Positions 16,452-25,840 of a DNA stretch of 64,000 bases are shown here, piece by piece. The notes beneath the pieces are model-generated. The model worked only from the letters and a program-made list of their open reading frames with translations, did no database searches and was not told the DNA's origin. Position numbers and translations under genes: made by a program. The stretch is from Mycobacterium simulans. Its GTDB lineage: Bacteria > Actinomycetota > Actinomycetes > Mycobacteriales > Mycobacteriaceae. The stretch's first letter is position 1. The number at the start of each line of letters is the position of its first letter. Location of the stretch: NCBI RefSeq assembly GCF_900232995.1, contig NZ_OCVX01000005.1, positions 409,978 through 473,977 of the forward strand. Reading direction: 5' to 3'.

Positions 16452-17963
16452 TCAGCCCTGACCGCAGGCCGCCAGGACGAGTTCGCGAACCCGGGCCGCA
16501 TCGGCCTGCCCGCGGGTGGCCTTCATCACCGCACCGACGATCGCACCGGCAGCGGCCACCTTGCCGCCGCGGATCTTTTCCGCCACATCAGGATTGGCTG
16601 CCAGGGCGTCGTCGACCGCGGCCTGGGTGAGTGAATCGTCGCGCACCAGCGCCAAGCCGCGAGCGGTCATCACCTGCTCGGGTTCGCCTTCGCCGGCTAG
16701 CACACCTTCCACGACTACGCGGGCCAGCTTGTTGGACAGCCTGCCTTCGTCGACCAGTGCGATCACCGCGGCAACCTGGGCAGCAGTGATCGCCAGTTCG
16801 TCGAGTTGCACGCCGGCCTCGTTGGCCTTCTGCACCAGGAAGTTCCCCCACCAGGAGCGGGCTTCCTTGCTGGGCGCGCCGTGTTCGATGGTGGCGGTGA
16901 CCAACTCGACCGCACCGGCGTTGACGAGATCGCGCATTACCTCGTCGGAAATACCCCACTCCTGCTGAATCCGCTTGCGACTCAACCACGGCAACTCGGG
17001 GATGGTCTGGCGCAGTCGCTCGACCAGTTCGCGGCTGGGCGCGACGGGCTCGAGGTCCGGCTCCGGGAAATACCGATAGTCCTGGGCGGTCTCCTTTGCG
17101 CGGCCCGGGCTGGTGTACCCGGCCTCGTGAAAGTGCCTGGTCTCCTGAGTGATCCGACCGCCGGCAACCAAGACGGCGCCTTGGCGTTGCATTTCGTAAC
17201 GCACCGCGACTTCGACACTCTTCAGCGAGTTGACGTTTTTCGTCTCGGTACGGATACCGAACTCGGTTGCCCCCGTAGGCTTTAGCGACACATTGGCGTC
17301 GCACCGCATGGAACCCTGGTCCATCCGCACATCGGATACGTCCAACGCGCGCAACAGGTCTCGCAGCGCCGTCACATAGGCGCGGGCGATCTGCGGCGCT
17401 CGGGCTCCGGCTCCCACGATAGGTTTGGTGACGATTTCGATCAGTGGCACGCCGGCGCGGTTGTAGTCGATCAGCGAGCCAGTAGCGCCTTCGATCCGGC
17501 CCGTCTCACTGCCGATGTGGGTGAGCTTGCCGGTGTCTTCCTCCATGTGCGCACGCTCGATCTCCACCCGCCAGGTGGTGCCGTCCTCCAGAGGCGCATC
17601 GAGGTAGCCATTGATGGCGATCGGCTCGTCGTATTGCGATATCTGGTAGTTCTTCGGCATGTCTGGGTAGAAGTAGTTCTTGCGCGCGAAGCGGCACCAG
17701 GGCACGATCTCGCAGTTCAGCGCCAGCCCGATCCGGATCGCTGACTCCACCGCCGCCTGGTTGAGTACCGGCAGCGAGCCGGGCAGACCCAGACACACGG
17801 GGCACACCTGGGTGTTGGGTTCGGCGCCGAATGTGGTGGCGCAGCCGCAGAACATCTTGGTCACGGTGGAGAGCTCGACATGGACCTCAAGGCCGAGCAC
17901 CGGATCAAAGCGCGCGACGACGTCGTCGTAATCCAGCAGGTCAGCGCCTGTAGCAACACTCAT
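16452..17963 (-). CDS. gatB: Aspartyl/glutamyl-tRNA amidotransferase subunit B
   Basis: GatB subunit of GatCAB: it phosphorylates and amidates Glu-tRNA-Gln (and Asp-tRNA-Asn) using ammonia from GatA. At 503 residues the length is normal. Family motifs include GLEVHVEL near the N-terminus, the VCPVCLGLPGSLPV cysteine region, and a C-terminal YqeY-like tRNA-binding domain (ATRGQADAARVRELV). In H37Rv gatB lies next to pfkA; here about 6.8 kb of accessory DNA separates them. Confidence 0.95.
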   Translation of the reverse strand: MSVATGADLLDYDDVVARFDPVLGLEVHVELSTVTKMFCGCATTFGAEPNTQVCPVCLGLPGSLPVLNQAAVESAIRIGLALNCEIVPWCRFARKNYFYPDMPKNYQISQYDEPIAINGYLDAPLEDGTTWRVEIERAHMEEDTGKLTHIGSETGRIEGATGSLIDYNRAGVPLIEIVTKPIVGAGARAPQIARAYVTALRDLLRALDVSDVRMDQGSMRCDANVSLKPTGATEFGIRTETKNVNSLKSVEVAVRYEMQRQGAVLVAGGRITQETRHFHEAGYTSPGRAKETAQDYRYFPEPDLEPVAPSRELVERLRQTIPELPWLSRKRIQQEWGISDEVMRDLVNAGAVELVTATIEHGAPSKEARSWWGNFLVQKANEAGVQLDELAITAAQVAAVIALVDEGRLSNKLARVVVEGVLAGEGEPEQVMTARGLALVRDDSLTQAAVDDALAANPDVAEKIRGGKVAAAGAIVGAVMKATRGQADAARVRELVLAACGQG

Positions 17964-18045
17964 GCGCTCGATCCTAACGACTTGGCCGGTGGCTCGAAGC
18001 GGGGCGGAGCGGAGCCGGGGGAAGCCGGGTGCCGCGCCTGGACGG

Positions 18046-19200
18046 TCAGAGGGAGGGTGAATGGGCGCTGGGGGCTTGGAGGCGCTCTCTACCGCCGCTG
18101 GGGAACATCTCCGCCAGGGCGGCCGCCATCTCCAAGTAACAGCGGCGACTTTTCCTGCTCAGCCGGTCCAGGCCGATCTCTTTGCCCTCGTGTACATGCC
18201 GATCGAACGGCAGCACCACCGTGGCGGCCACCAGAGCGGACAGTCGCTCAAGTTCCTTACACGACAAGACGCTGAGTTGGGCGGGTTCGGTGTGGTTTAT
18301 CGCCAATACCGTCGACCCGACCAATTTCTGATATCCGCTGTTACACAACCACTCCAGCGTGGTTCTGGTCTTTCGAACAGCGTCGATCGGGGTGCTGCTG
18401 ACCACCACAAGCGCCTGCGCCTCCGGCAAAACGGCCTCCATCACGCTGGACTTGAGTGCCTTCACGCAGTCCACCAGGACCACCGAGTAATGCTTCCGCA
18501 GCATCGAAAACACCTTGACGACGTCGGGACGCTCCAATCGCCAATGAGTGTTCGCATACTCGGGCAGCCCGAGCACTTCCAGCCCCGAGCTGTTCATGAA
18601 TGTATGCGCCCGCACATCCGGATACCGAGTGACCGAATAGTCCTTGACGAGATCGACCATAGTAAGACGGCTCCGCCGGCCGTGCCGATCGGACAAGTCC
18701 CCGCCGTCGAAATCGACGGCGATCACCCGGTCGTCACGAACATCGGCGAATGTTGAACCCAAGGCCTCGACCACCGCGGTCTTGCCAACCCCACCCTTGA
18801 GGTTGAGCACTGCGATGGGAAACGCGCCGCCAAGCGGTGCGCGGATCTGGTCGCGCAGTGCGAGTTCGTAGGCCGAGCCTTTATCCCGACCGAGATCGAT
18901 CCGGGTAATGCGATAGATCACGTCGCGCCAGGTTGACCTGGCCGAGTCCCGAGTGTCCCGCGAGTCGAGGCCGTCAAGCGCCGTCCCACCCGAAATCCGT
19001 TCGCGCGGAACTGGTTCGGGCGCTCTTATTCCCGACGGGTTCGTTGCCACCGACCGCGACTCGGGCGGCAGCCGGTACCCCGCCCCATTCGCGCGATAGA
19101 ACTGCGGCACCGTAGTCGACGTCCAATTGGCTCGAACACGCCAGCTGGACGACGGCCGCCTCTTGGGAAGGTCTCCATGAAAACGACCGCGGTCGTTCAT
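18046..19200 (-). CDS. EspI-like ParA/MinD-family ATPase, copy 2
   Basis: A P-loop ATPase of the SIMIBI ParA/MinD class. The deviant Walker A is KGGVGKTA (about residues 135-142 from the ATG at 19200), followed by IAVDFDGGDLSDRHGRR and VVLVDCVKAL. The C-terminus (RTTLEWLCNSGYQ, LAINHT, LPFDRHVHEG...LDRLSRKSRRCYLEMAAALAEMF) closely resembles EspI (Rv3876) of ESX-1. The Thr/Ser normally following GKT is Ala; the Mg-coordinating Thr is kept. A TTG at 19242 would give 398 residues. It lies 3' of a homologous gene, and no ESX genes are nearby. Its role is unknown. Confidence 0.75.
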   Translation of the reverse strand: MNDRGRFHGDLPKRRPSSSWRVRANWTSTTVPQFYRANGAGYRLPPESRSVATNPSGIRAPEPVPRERISGGTALDGLDSRDTRDSARSTWRDVIYRITRIDLGRDKGSAYELALRDQIRAPLGGAFPIAVLNLKGGVGKTAVVEALGSTFADVRDDRVIAVDFDGGDLSDRHGRRSRLTMVDLVKDYSVTRYPDVRAHTFMNSSGLEVLGLPEYANTHWRLERPDVVKVFSMLRKHYSVVLVDCVKALKSSVMEAVLPEAQALVVVSSTPIDAVRKTRTTLEWLCNSGYQKLVGSTVLAINHTEPAQLSVLSCKELERLSALVAATVVLPFDRHVHEGKEIGLDRLSRKSRRCYLEMAAALAEMFPSGGRERLQAPSAHSPSL

Positions 19201-19245
19201 ACCGGACGGAATAGCCAGTTTGGGTCGGTCAGAAACCGGCAAAAG

Positions 19246-20466
19246 TCAGACTGACAGCGGATTGGGGCCGATTTCTGCCGGGCGATCTGGTTCCAGGGCA
19301 GCTCCGGAAGACATGTCGCCCAGCACAGCGGCTAATTCGAGGTAACGGAGCCTGCTCTTCCGGCTCATCTGCTCGAGGGTAACCTGGGTGCCTTCACGCA
19401 AGTGCCGATCGAAAGGCAACATCACGACGAACGGCACCCGGCCAACCAGCTGGCCAAGTTCCGTGCTCACCGACGCGTTGGTCCTGCGTCTATCGGTATG
19501 GTTTACCGCCAGCACTGTCGATTCAAGAAGTCTCTGATATCCGTTGTCGCGCAACCAATTCAGCGTGACTCTCGTCTTTTTCAGGGCGTCGACTGAGGCG
19601 TCACTGACGATTACCAGGGCTCGGGACTCCAAAAGGACTGCCTTCATGACGGTGGACTTCATCGACTTGACGCAATCCACCAACATGACCGAGTAGTGCT
19701 TTTTGAGCGCCGACAACGCCTTGACGAAGTCGTCATGTTCGATTCGCCACTCACTGGGCGCATAGTCGGGCAGCCCCAACACATCGAGCCCTGAACCGTT
19801 CTTGTATGCGGTCGCCCGCTCATCCAGATACCGGGTGATCGATCCGTCAGCAAGGATGTCGACCATATTCACTCGACATCGGCGACCGTGCCGCTCAGCA
19901 AGATCCCCGGAATCGAGGTCCACGGCGATAACCCTGCCGTTGCGGACGTCGGCGAAAGTCGACCCGAGCGCTTCCACGACCGTGGTCTTGCCCACGCCAC
20001 CCTTGAGGTTGAGGACAGCGATGGGAAAGCCGCACCCCACTGGTCTTCCGGCTGCCCGATCCCGCAGCCAGCGCAGATATATCTCCCTTTTACCGGGGCG
20101 CCGAGTGACCCGAATGAGGCGATATAGCAAACCGCGCCAATTGAACCTGCCGGTCCTGCCGGTTTCCCCTGCGTCGAGGTCGAGCGCCCAGCCATGCTGC
20201 CGTGCAGCGAGCGCCCGCGAACGCACGCGTCTTACCGGAGCCCGTTTGACCGGAGCCGTGGGCGCCGGCACGCGCCCCCATTCAAGCGGCTGTTGGTAGC
20301 CGGGATTACCCGGCTGCGGGACCCGCCGTGGCACGGTGGCGACGTCCAATCGAGGGCCATCGCGCCGCGCGGGCGGGCGTGGAGGCGGCGGTGGTGGTGG
20401 GCCCTGGGGCTCCGGCGCCGGAAGACGCTGCCGAGCCGCACCGCGATATTGACCGCGGTTAGTCAT
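19246..20466 (-). CDS. EspI-like ParA/MinD-family ATPase with proline-rich N-terminus, copy 1
   Basis: A 406-residue homologue of the next gene. The N-terminal ~50 residues are Pro/Arg-rich with a run of seven prolines (residues 23-29), as in EspI and related ESX ATPases. A short amphipathic NWRGLLYRLIRV segment precedes the ATPase domain. The Walker A is KGGVGKTT at 155-162, then IAVDLDSGDLAERHGRR, VMLVDCVKSM, and LPFDRHLREGTQVTLEQMSRKSRLRYLELAAVL. It is first in a two-gene operon and divergent from tetR-mmpS-mmpL. The paralogue pair suggests local duplication and divergence. No cognate substrate or partition site is evident. Confidence 0.78.
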   Translation of the reverse strand: MTNRGQYRGAARQRLPAPEPQGPPPPPPPRPPARRDGPRLDVATVPRRVPQPGNPGYQQPLEWGRVPAPTAPVKRAPVRRVRSRALAARQHGWALDLDAGETGRTGRFNWRGLLYRLIRVTRRPGKREIYLRWLRDRAAGRPVGCGFPIAVLNLKGGVGKTTVVEALGSTFADVRNGRVIAVDLDSGDLAERHGRRCRVNMVDILADGSITRYLDERATAYKNGSGLDVLGLPDYAPSEWRIEHDDFVKALSALKKHYSVMLVDCVKSMKSTVMKAVLLESRALVIVSDASVDALKKTRVTLNWLRDNGYQRLLESTVLAVNHTDRRRTNASVSTELGQLVGRVPFVVMLPFDRHLREGTQVTLEQMSRKSRLRYLELAAVLGDMSSGAALEPDRPAEIGPNPLSV

Positions 20467-20495
20467 GAATCGTCCGTTACCCGGTTTGTCTTGTC

Positions 20496-20526
20496 GGAAA
20501 CCTCGTGGTGTTTCCTCATTGGAAAC
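20496..20526. promoter_or_regulatory. Candidate operator near the ATPase gene start
   Basis: GGAAAC (20496-20501) and GTTTCC (20510-20515) form an inverted repeat with an 8-nt spacer; a further GGAAAC follows at 20521-20526. The cluster lies 30-60 bp upstream of the ATPase operon start. It could bind a regulator, but nothing identifies which. Confidence 0.35.
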
Positions 20527-20627
20527 CCTAAGGTTCGATGGCTGTCGCCGATTTGTTGTGAGCCGTACAGATAGAAACGCGCAGCAACCCAGGTGGGGTA
20601 TTGAGCATGAACGGCCAAGCTCGTAAT

Positions 20628-20647
20628 ATGCGAACAGTAATTCGCAT
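20628..20647. promoter_or_regulatory. Candidate TetR operator in the divergent promoter region
   Basis: ATGCGAA (20628-20634) and TTCGCAT (20641-20647) are perfect 7-bp arms around a 6-nt spacer. The site is in the 262-bp gap between the divergent ATPase pair and tetR-mmpS-mmpL. A related TGCATTCGCA half-site recurs at 20691-20700, nearer the tetR start. Spacing and symmetry suit a TetR dimer, possibly the adjacent regulator acting on itself. Confidence 0.5.
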
Positions 20648-20728
20648 TCTTGTTAAGAGGTGGGTGTATGCACCAAAACACTTTTCGTGATGCATTCGCA
20701 AAAGGATCCGGCCTCGTGACACCCGGCA

Positions 20729-21421
20729 ATGTCGGCACCGCCAATCGCTGACAGGTCGGCTCAATCGGGGTTCCATCCGCCCCAGCAAGCACGCAGCCGA
20801 GCAGCACTCCGACGGTTACTCGCCTCCGCCGAACACGTCTTGATCAATGAGGGGCTGGAAGAGCTCACGATCGCCCGCGTCGCCAACCACGCCGGAGTCT
20901 CCGTTGGTGGCGTCTACCGACGATTCGCGAGCAAAGAGCAGTTGATCGAGGCGGTAAAACTGGCGCTCGCGGAGCGACTCGAAGAGGCCGTCGCCGCGGC
21001 ATTCGACACGGCCGAGCCGTCACTGGGTGGTGTCATCGACGCCTTTACCACGGCACTGGCCGAAACCCTGAACCAAAATGGCCGGCTCATTCCCGCGCTT
21101 CTGGCCAGTGCACGCAGCGCTGATCCGCCAGAGCAAGGACTGCGCACTGTCACCGGATTGCAGCAGCGGTTCGTCGATGCTGCGGCGGCTCACCAACAGC
21201 AGATCCGCCACCCGGATCCCGTGACCGCGCTCAACATTGCGTTTCGCACCGTGATTGCGGCCGGGACGCACCGCGCCGCGATATCACCTTGGTTGCCAGA
21301 CGGCCTTACCTGGCAACAGTGGGCCCGCGAAATGACCGACATGGTCACGGCGCATCTGACTGCCAAGCGAAAACACCCTTCTGCTGCAACGCAATTCGGA
21401 CAGACATCGACCGAAACATGA
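20729..21421 (+). CDS. TetR/AcrR-family transcriptional regulator
   Basis: A 230-residue regulator. The N-terminal helix-turn-helix is about residues 20-66 (ARSRAALRRLLASAEHVL, then TIARVANHAGVSVGGVYRRF). The rest is a helical ligand-binding domain with no recognisable ligand signature. It is the first gene of tetR-mmpS-mmpL (18 nt to mmpS). By analogy with Rv0678/MmpR5 and other mmpSL-linked regulators it probably represses the exporter until an inducer binds; the operator candidates upstream fit autoregulation. Confidence 0.85.
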   Translation: MSAPPIADRSAQSGFHPPQQARSRAALRRLLASAEHVLINEGLEELTIARVANHAGVSVGGVYRRFASKEQLIEAVKLALAERLEEAVAAAFDTAEPSLGGVIDAFTTALAETLNQNGRLIPALLASARSADPPEQGLRTVTGLQQRFVDAAAAHQQQIRHPDPVTALNIAFRTVIAAGTHRAAISPWLPDGLTWQQWAREMTDMVTAHLTAKRKHPSAATQFGQTSTET

Positions 21422-21439
21422 CTCAAGGCAAGGGCTCTC

Positions 21440-21874
21440 ATGGTGAAGAGGGTGCGGCGGTACTGGCTCCCGCTGTTGGTTTTGGTGGCACTCACGCTAG
21501 GGGGTTTCGTGATTCACCGGATGCACGGGGTTTTCGGCTCAGACAACGAGATCACCCGCGAAGGCTCCGGGATCGCAAGAGACCCGAAGCCGTTTAATCC
21601 AAAGCAGGTGACCTATGAGGTCTTCGGACCACCCGGCACCCTCGCGACGATCAACTATCTTGATCTGTCGGCGAATCCGCAGAGCATCAAACAGGCCCCG
21701 CTACCCTGGACGCTCACGTTGACGACGACGGCCCCGGCAACCAGTCCGATCCTGCTGGCTCAGGGCAACACCCACACGATCGGCTGCCGCATCACCGTCG
21801 ACGGCAAAGTCAAAGACGAGAAGTCCAGTCACGGCGTCGACGCTTTCACCTTCTGCCAGGTCAAGTCGGCATGA
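21440..21874 (+). CDS. MmpS-family accessory protein
   Basis: A 144-residue protein with one N-terminal membrane helix (residues about 8-27) and a periplasmic MmpS domain (KQVTYEVFGPPGTLATINYLD, LPWTLTLTTTAPA, GCRITVDGKVKDEK, FTFCQV). MmpS proteins act as periplasmic partners of MmpL exporters in siderophore or drug efflux. It overlaps mmpL by 4 nt (ATGA), so the two are translated together. Its sequence is clearly homologous to the MmpS at 31.4-31.8 kb. Confidence 0.88.
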   Translation: MVKRVRRYWLPLLVLVALTLGGFVIHRMHGVFGSDNEITREGSGIARDPKPFNPKQVTYEVFGPPGTLATINYLDLSANPQSIKQAPLPWTLTLTTTAPATSPILLAQGNTHTIGCRITVDGKVKDEKSSHGVDAFTFCQVKSA

Positions 21875-24702
21875 GCATTCCCCGGTTCATTCACACGTTC
21901 GCGGTGCCACTCCTATTGGGTTGGATAGCACTGGCCGTGCTGCTCAACGTTGCCGTACCGCCCTTGGAAGATGTGGGCCAGGAACACTCGGTGTCACTAA
22001 GTCCCGCGGATGCTCCCTCGATGCAAGCCATGAAGCACATCGGACGAGTGTTCAAGGAGTCCGATTCCGACGCCTCGGCGATGATCGTGCTCGAGAGCGA
22101 CCAGCCACTTGGCGATGAAGCCCACCGCTACTACGCCGATCTGGTCAGAAAGCTCAAGGCCGAGAAAGCTCACGTCCAGCACGTTCAGGATTTCTGGGGA
22201 GACCCGCTGACCGCCGCGGGAGCCCAAAGCAGCGATGGCAAAGCCACTTATGTCCAGCTCAACCTCGCTGGCAACCAAGGTGAGTCGCTGGCCAACGAGT
22301 CCATCGCTTCGGTCCGCGAAATCGTCGACAGCACACCGCTACCGGCCGGCCTCCACGTCTATGTCACCGGCGGGGCCGCGCTGATAGCCGATCAGCACCA
22401 CGTCGGGGATACCAGCCTGCGACTGGTCACCGCGATCACGGTGCTGGTCATTTTGGTCAGCTTGTTCATCGTGTATCGCTCGGTTACCACGGTGGTGCTG
22501 GTCCTGGTGATGGTGTTCCTGGAAATCGCGGCGGCCCGCGGCGTTGTGGCCGCGCTTGGGCACTACGACCTCATCGGGTTGTCGACGTTCTCGGTGAACC
22601 TCCTGACCATGTTGGGCATCGCGGCGGGCACCGACTACGCGATCTTCGTTTTGGGCCGCTACCACGAGGCACGCAACGCCGGCGAGGATCGCGAAACCGC
22701 GTTCTACACCATGTATCGCGGTACCGCACCCGTCATCCTCGGTTCGGGCCTAACGATCGCCGGCGCGACGTACTGCCTGCACTTCACGCGGCTGCCCTAT
22801 TTTCAGACGCTGGGTGTTCCACTCGCGATCGGCATCATGGTGGCGGTGCTGGCATCGCTGACCATGGCACCGGCAATGTTGGTAGTCGGCAGCCGGTTCA
22901 GACTCTTCGAGCCGAAACGGGCTGCGCGCACCCGTGGTTGGCGACGAGTGGGGACGGCCGTGGTCCGTTGGCCGGGGCCGATCCTGGCCGCGGCGTGTGC
23001 CCTCGCACTAGTCGGGCTGATCGCGCTTCCCGGCTACAAGACGAGTTTCAACGACCGGAAGTTCATGCCGAAAAACATGAGTGCGATGGAAGGATTCGAC
23101 GCCGCCGACCGGCATTTCTCGCAGGCCCGGATGAATCCGGAAGTCTTGATGGTGCAAGCCGACCAGGATCTGCGTAATTCCGCGAACATGCTGATCATCG
23201 AACGCATTGCCCGCAACGTATTTCACACTCCCGGCATCGCGCGGGTGCAGGGCATCACCCGACCGTTGGGCACCCCGATCGACCACACGTCAATTCCCTA
23301 TCAGATGGGCATGCAGGCCGTCGGGCAGGAATTGACGCGTGACTACATGCAGCGCCAGATGGACGGCATGCTGGTCATGGCCAACCAGATGGAGACCATG
23401 ATCACCACGATGGAAACCATGATCGGGATCATGAAAGAGCTCACCGGCATTACCCATAACCTCGTTGAGCAAACGAAAACCATGGTGGCCGAGGTCAACG
23501 ATGTTCGGGACCGCATTTCGGAGTTCGACGATTTCTTCCGGCCCATCCGCAGCTATTTCTATTGGGAGAAGCACTGTTTCGACATCCCGGTGTGCTGGGC
23601 ACTGCGGTCGGTGTTCGACACCCTGGATACCATCGACACGCTCAGCGACTCCATCGGAGAACTGGTATCGCAGATGGACAGACTGGACGCGATCATGCCG
23701 CAGATGCTGAAACTGCTGACCCCGATGGTCTCGATGATGAAATCGATGCACACGATGATGCTGTCGATGCACAGCACGATGGCCGGAATACAGGACCAGG
23801 GTGCCGCGATGCAGGGCAAGGGCAACGCGATGGGTCAGGCCTTCGATACCTCCAAGAATGACGACTCGTTCTACCTGCCTCCGGAGGTGTTCGACAATCC
23901 CGACTTCAAACGGGGCATGGACATGTTCATCTCGCCGGACGGTAAAGCGGTGCGGTTCATCATTTCTCACCTCGGCGACCCCGCCACCCCTGAAGGCATC
24001 GCCCACGTCGATTCCATCCGCAACGCGGCCTTTGAGGCCATCAAGGGCACCCCGCTGGAGAACGCCCGCATCTATATCGCCGGCACCGCGGCCACCGCCA
24101 AAGACATGAAAGAGGGATCCACCTACGACCTGCTGATCGCCGGAGTGGGAGCGCTGATCCTGATCTTCATTGTGATGCTGATCTTGACCCGCGCCGTGAT
24201 CGCCGCAGCGGTCATCGTCGGGACGGTGGTGCTCTCCCTCGGGACATCGTTCGGGCTGTCGGTGCTCATCTGGCAATACATCCTGGGCTTCGATCTGCAC
24301 TGGATGATCCTTGCCATGTCGGTGATCATCCTGCTGGCGGTGGGATCCGATTACAACCTGCTGCTGGTATCGCGGTTCAAAGAGGAAATCCACGCAGGCA
24401 TCAAAACCGGCATCATCCGATCCATGGCGGGCACCGGCGCGGTCGTCACCTCGGCCGGCCTGGTATTCGCGTTCACCATGATCTCCATGGGAGCCAGCGC
24501 GCTGCTCATCCTCGCGCAGGTGGGCAGCACCATCGGTATGGGCCTGCTGTTCGACACGCTTGTCGTGCGTTCGTTCATGACACCGTCGATCGCAGCGCTC
24601 CTGGGTCGCTGGTTCTGGTGGCCTCAACACGTACGCACGAGACCCAAGCCGGTGCCGACTCCGGCACAGCCGCGTCACATCTCAGAACTGGTGGGCTCGT
24701 GA
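21871..24702 (+). CDS. MmpL-family RND exporter with Met-rich coiled-coil loop
   Basis: A 943-residue RND transporter with 12 membrane segments in a 1+5+1+5 pattern. The proton-relay Asp-Tyr pairs are GTDYAIFVLGRY (first half) and GSDYNLLLVSRF (second half). The second periplasmic domain holds a long predicted coiled coil extremely rich in methionine (MLVMANQMETMITTMETM and MVSMMKSMHTMMLSMHSTM), enclosing the HCFDIPVC pair of cysteines found in MmpL4/MmpL5-type proteins. It is translationally coupled to mmpS. The likely role is export of a lipid, siderophore or toxic compound; the substrate is unknown. Confidence 0.88.
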   Translation: MSIPRFIHTFAVPLLLGWIALAVLLNVAVPPLEDVGQEHSVSLSPADAPSMQAMKHIGRVFKESDSDASAMIVLESDQPLGDEAHRYYADLVRKLKAEKAHVQHVQDFWGDPLTAAGAQSSDGKATYVQLNLAGNQGESLANESIASVREIVDSTPLPAGLHVYVTGGAALIADQHHVGDTSLRLVTAITVLVILVSLFIVYRSVTTVVLVLVMVFLEIAAARGVVAALGHYDLIGLSTFSVNLLTMLGIAAGTDYAIFVLGRYHEARNAGEDRETAFYTMYRGTAPVILGSGLTIAGATYCLHFTRLPYFQTLGVPLAIGIMVAVLASLTMAPAMLVVGSRFRLFEPKRAARTRGWRRVGTAVVRWPGPILAAACALALVGLIALPGYKTSFNDRKFMPKNMSAMEGFDAADRHFSQARMNPEVLMVQADQDLRNSANMLIIERIARNVFHTPGIARVQGITRPLGTPIDHTSIPYQMGMQAVGQELTRDYMQRQMDGMLVMANQMETMITTMETMIGIMKELTGITHNLVEQTKTMVAEVNDVRDRISEFDDFFRPIRSYFYWEKHCFDIPVCWALRSVFDTLDTIDTLSDSIGELVSQMDRLDAIMPQMLKLLTPMVSMMKSMHTMMLSMHSTMAGIQDQGAAMQGKGNAMGQAFDTSKNDDSFYLPPEVFDNPDFKRGMDMFISPDGKAVRFIISHLGDPATPEGIAHVDSIRNAAFEAIKGTPLENARIYIAGTAATAKDMKEGSTYDLLIAGVGALILIFIVMLILTRAVIAAAVIVGTVVLSLGTSFGLSVLIWQYILGFDLHWMILAMSVIILLAVGSDYNLLLVSRFKEEIHAGIKTGIIRSMAGTGAVVTSAGLVFAFTMISMGASALLILAQVGSTIGMGLLFDTLVVRSFMTPSIAALLGRWFWWPQHVRTRPKPVPTPAQPRHISELVGS

Positions 24703-24776
24703 CTGAATGAGGGCGACCCGCAGCGCTCGGCAAACAGCGCCGAGCTTGCGCTCACCCTCTTAGGCCCCAGCGTGCG

Positions 24777-25808
24777 TTACCCGAAGAAGGCCGCAGCGTC
24801 GTCGTACCGGCTTTCCGGCACCAGTTTGAGCCGGCGCACCGCGTCCGCCAGCGGCACCCGGCCGATGTCCTGCCCGCGCAGCGACACCATCTGGCCGTAT
24901 TCCCCGGCATGCGCGGCGTCGGCGGCGTTGACCCCGAACCGCGTGGCCAGCACCCGGTCGTAGGCCGTCGGGGTGCCGCCGCGCTGGACGTGGCCCAGCA
25001 CGGTCACCCGGACGTCCTTGTTGATGCGCTTCTCCACCTCAACGCCCAGCTGGGCGGCGACGCCGGTGAATCGCTCATGGCCGAACTCGTCAATTCCGCC
25101 CTCGCGCAACTGCATCGACCCCGCAATGGGCTTTGCCCCTTCGGCCACGACGCATATGAAGTGGGAGTCGCCACGCTGGAAACGCCGTTTGACCAGCCGG
25201 CACACCTCTTCGACGTCGAAGGGCTGTTCGGGGATCAGCGTCATATGAGATCCGGAAGCCAGCCCGGCGTTCAACGCGATCCAGCCGGCGTGCCTGCCCA
25301 TCACCTCCACCAGCATCACCCGCTGGTGGGATTCGGCGGTGCTGTGCAACCGGTCTATGGCCTCGGTGGCTACCGTCAACGCGGTGTCGTGGCCGAAAGT
25401 CACGTCGGTGCAATCGATGTCGTTATCGATGGTCTTCGGCACGCCGACCACGGGAACATTCTCCTCCGACAGCCAGTGCGCGGCGGTCAGCGTGCCTTCG
25501 CCGCCGATCGGGATGAGTACGTCGATGCCGTTGTCATCCAGAGTCTGCTTGATCTGGTCCAGCCCGGCACGCAGCTTGTCGGGGTGCACCCGGGCGGTGC
25601 CCAGCATCGTTCCGCCCTTGGCCAGTAGCCGGTCATTGCGGTCGTCGTTGCGTAGCTGCATGCGCCGGTTCTCCAGCAACCCGCGCCACCCGTCCTGGAA
25701 TCCGACCACCGACGAGCCGTACCGCGCGTCGCAGGTGCGCACCACCGCCCGGATGACGGCGTTGAGGCCGGGACAGTCGCCGCCCCCCGTGAGAACTCCG
25801 ATCCGCAT
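24777..25808 (-). CDS. pfkA: 6-phosphofructokinase
   Basis: Phosphorylates fructose 6-phosphate in glycolysis. The 343-residue protein has the nucleotide loop GGDCPGLNAV at residues 9-18, the GGEGTL motif (Gly after the acidic residue, as in ATP- rather than PPi-dependent enzymes), catalytic PKTIDNDI, and the GGTPTAYDR substrate loop. ATG at 25808 matches Rv3010c. It follows gatA on the same strand, but a strong palindrome (25841-25900) lies between them and may end gatA transcription. Confidence 0.95.
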   Translation of the reverse strand: MRIGVLTGGGDCPGLNAVIRAVVRTCDARYGSSVVGFQDGWRGLLENRRMQLRNDDRNDRLLAKGGTMLGTARVHPDKLRAGLDQIKQTLDDNGIDVLIPIGGEGTLTAAHWLSEENVPVVGVPKTIDNDIDCTDVTFGHDTALTVATEAIDRLHSTAESHQRVMLVEVMGRHAGWIALNAGLASGSHMTLIPEQPFDVEEVCRLVKRRFQRGDSHFICVVAEGAKPIAGSMQLREGGIDEFGHERFTGVAAQLGVEVEKRINKDVRVTVLGHVQRGGTPTAYDRVLATRFGVNAADAAHAGEYGQMVSLRGQDIGRVPLADAVRRLKLVPESRYDDAAAFFG

Positions 25809-25840
25809 GCCTTCATCTTGCCTCGCGGCCGCTAGGTGGC

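Noticed and set aside
18046..20466. The two ATPases as a plasmid- or chromosome-partition parA operon
   Set aside because: There is no ParB-like partner or parS-type iterons, and both proteins resemble EspI in their C-terminal halves more than ParA.
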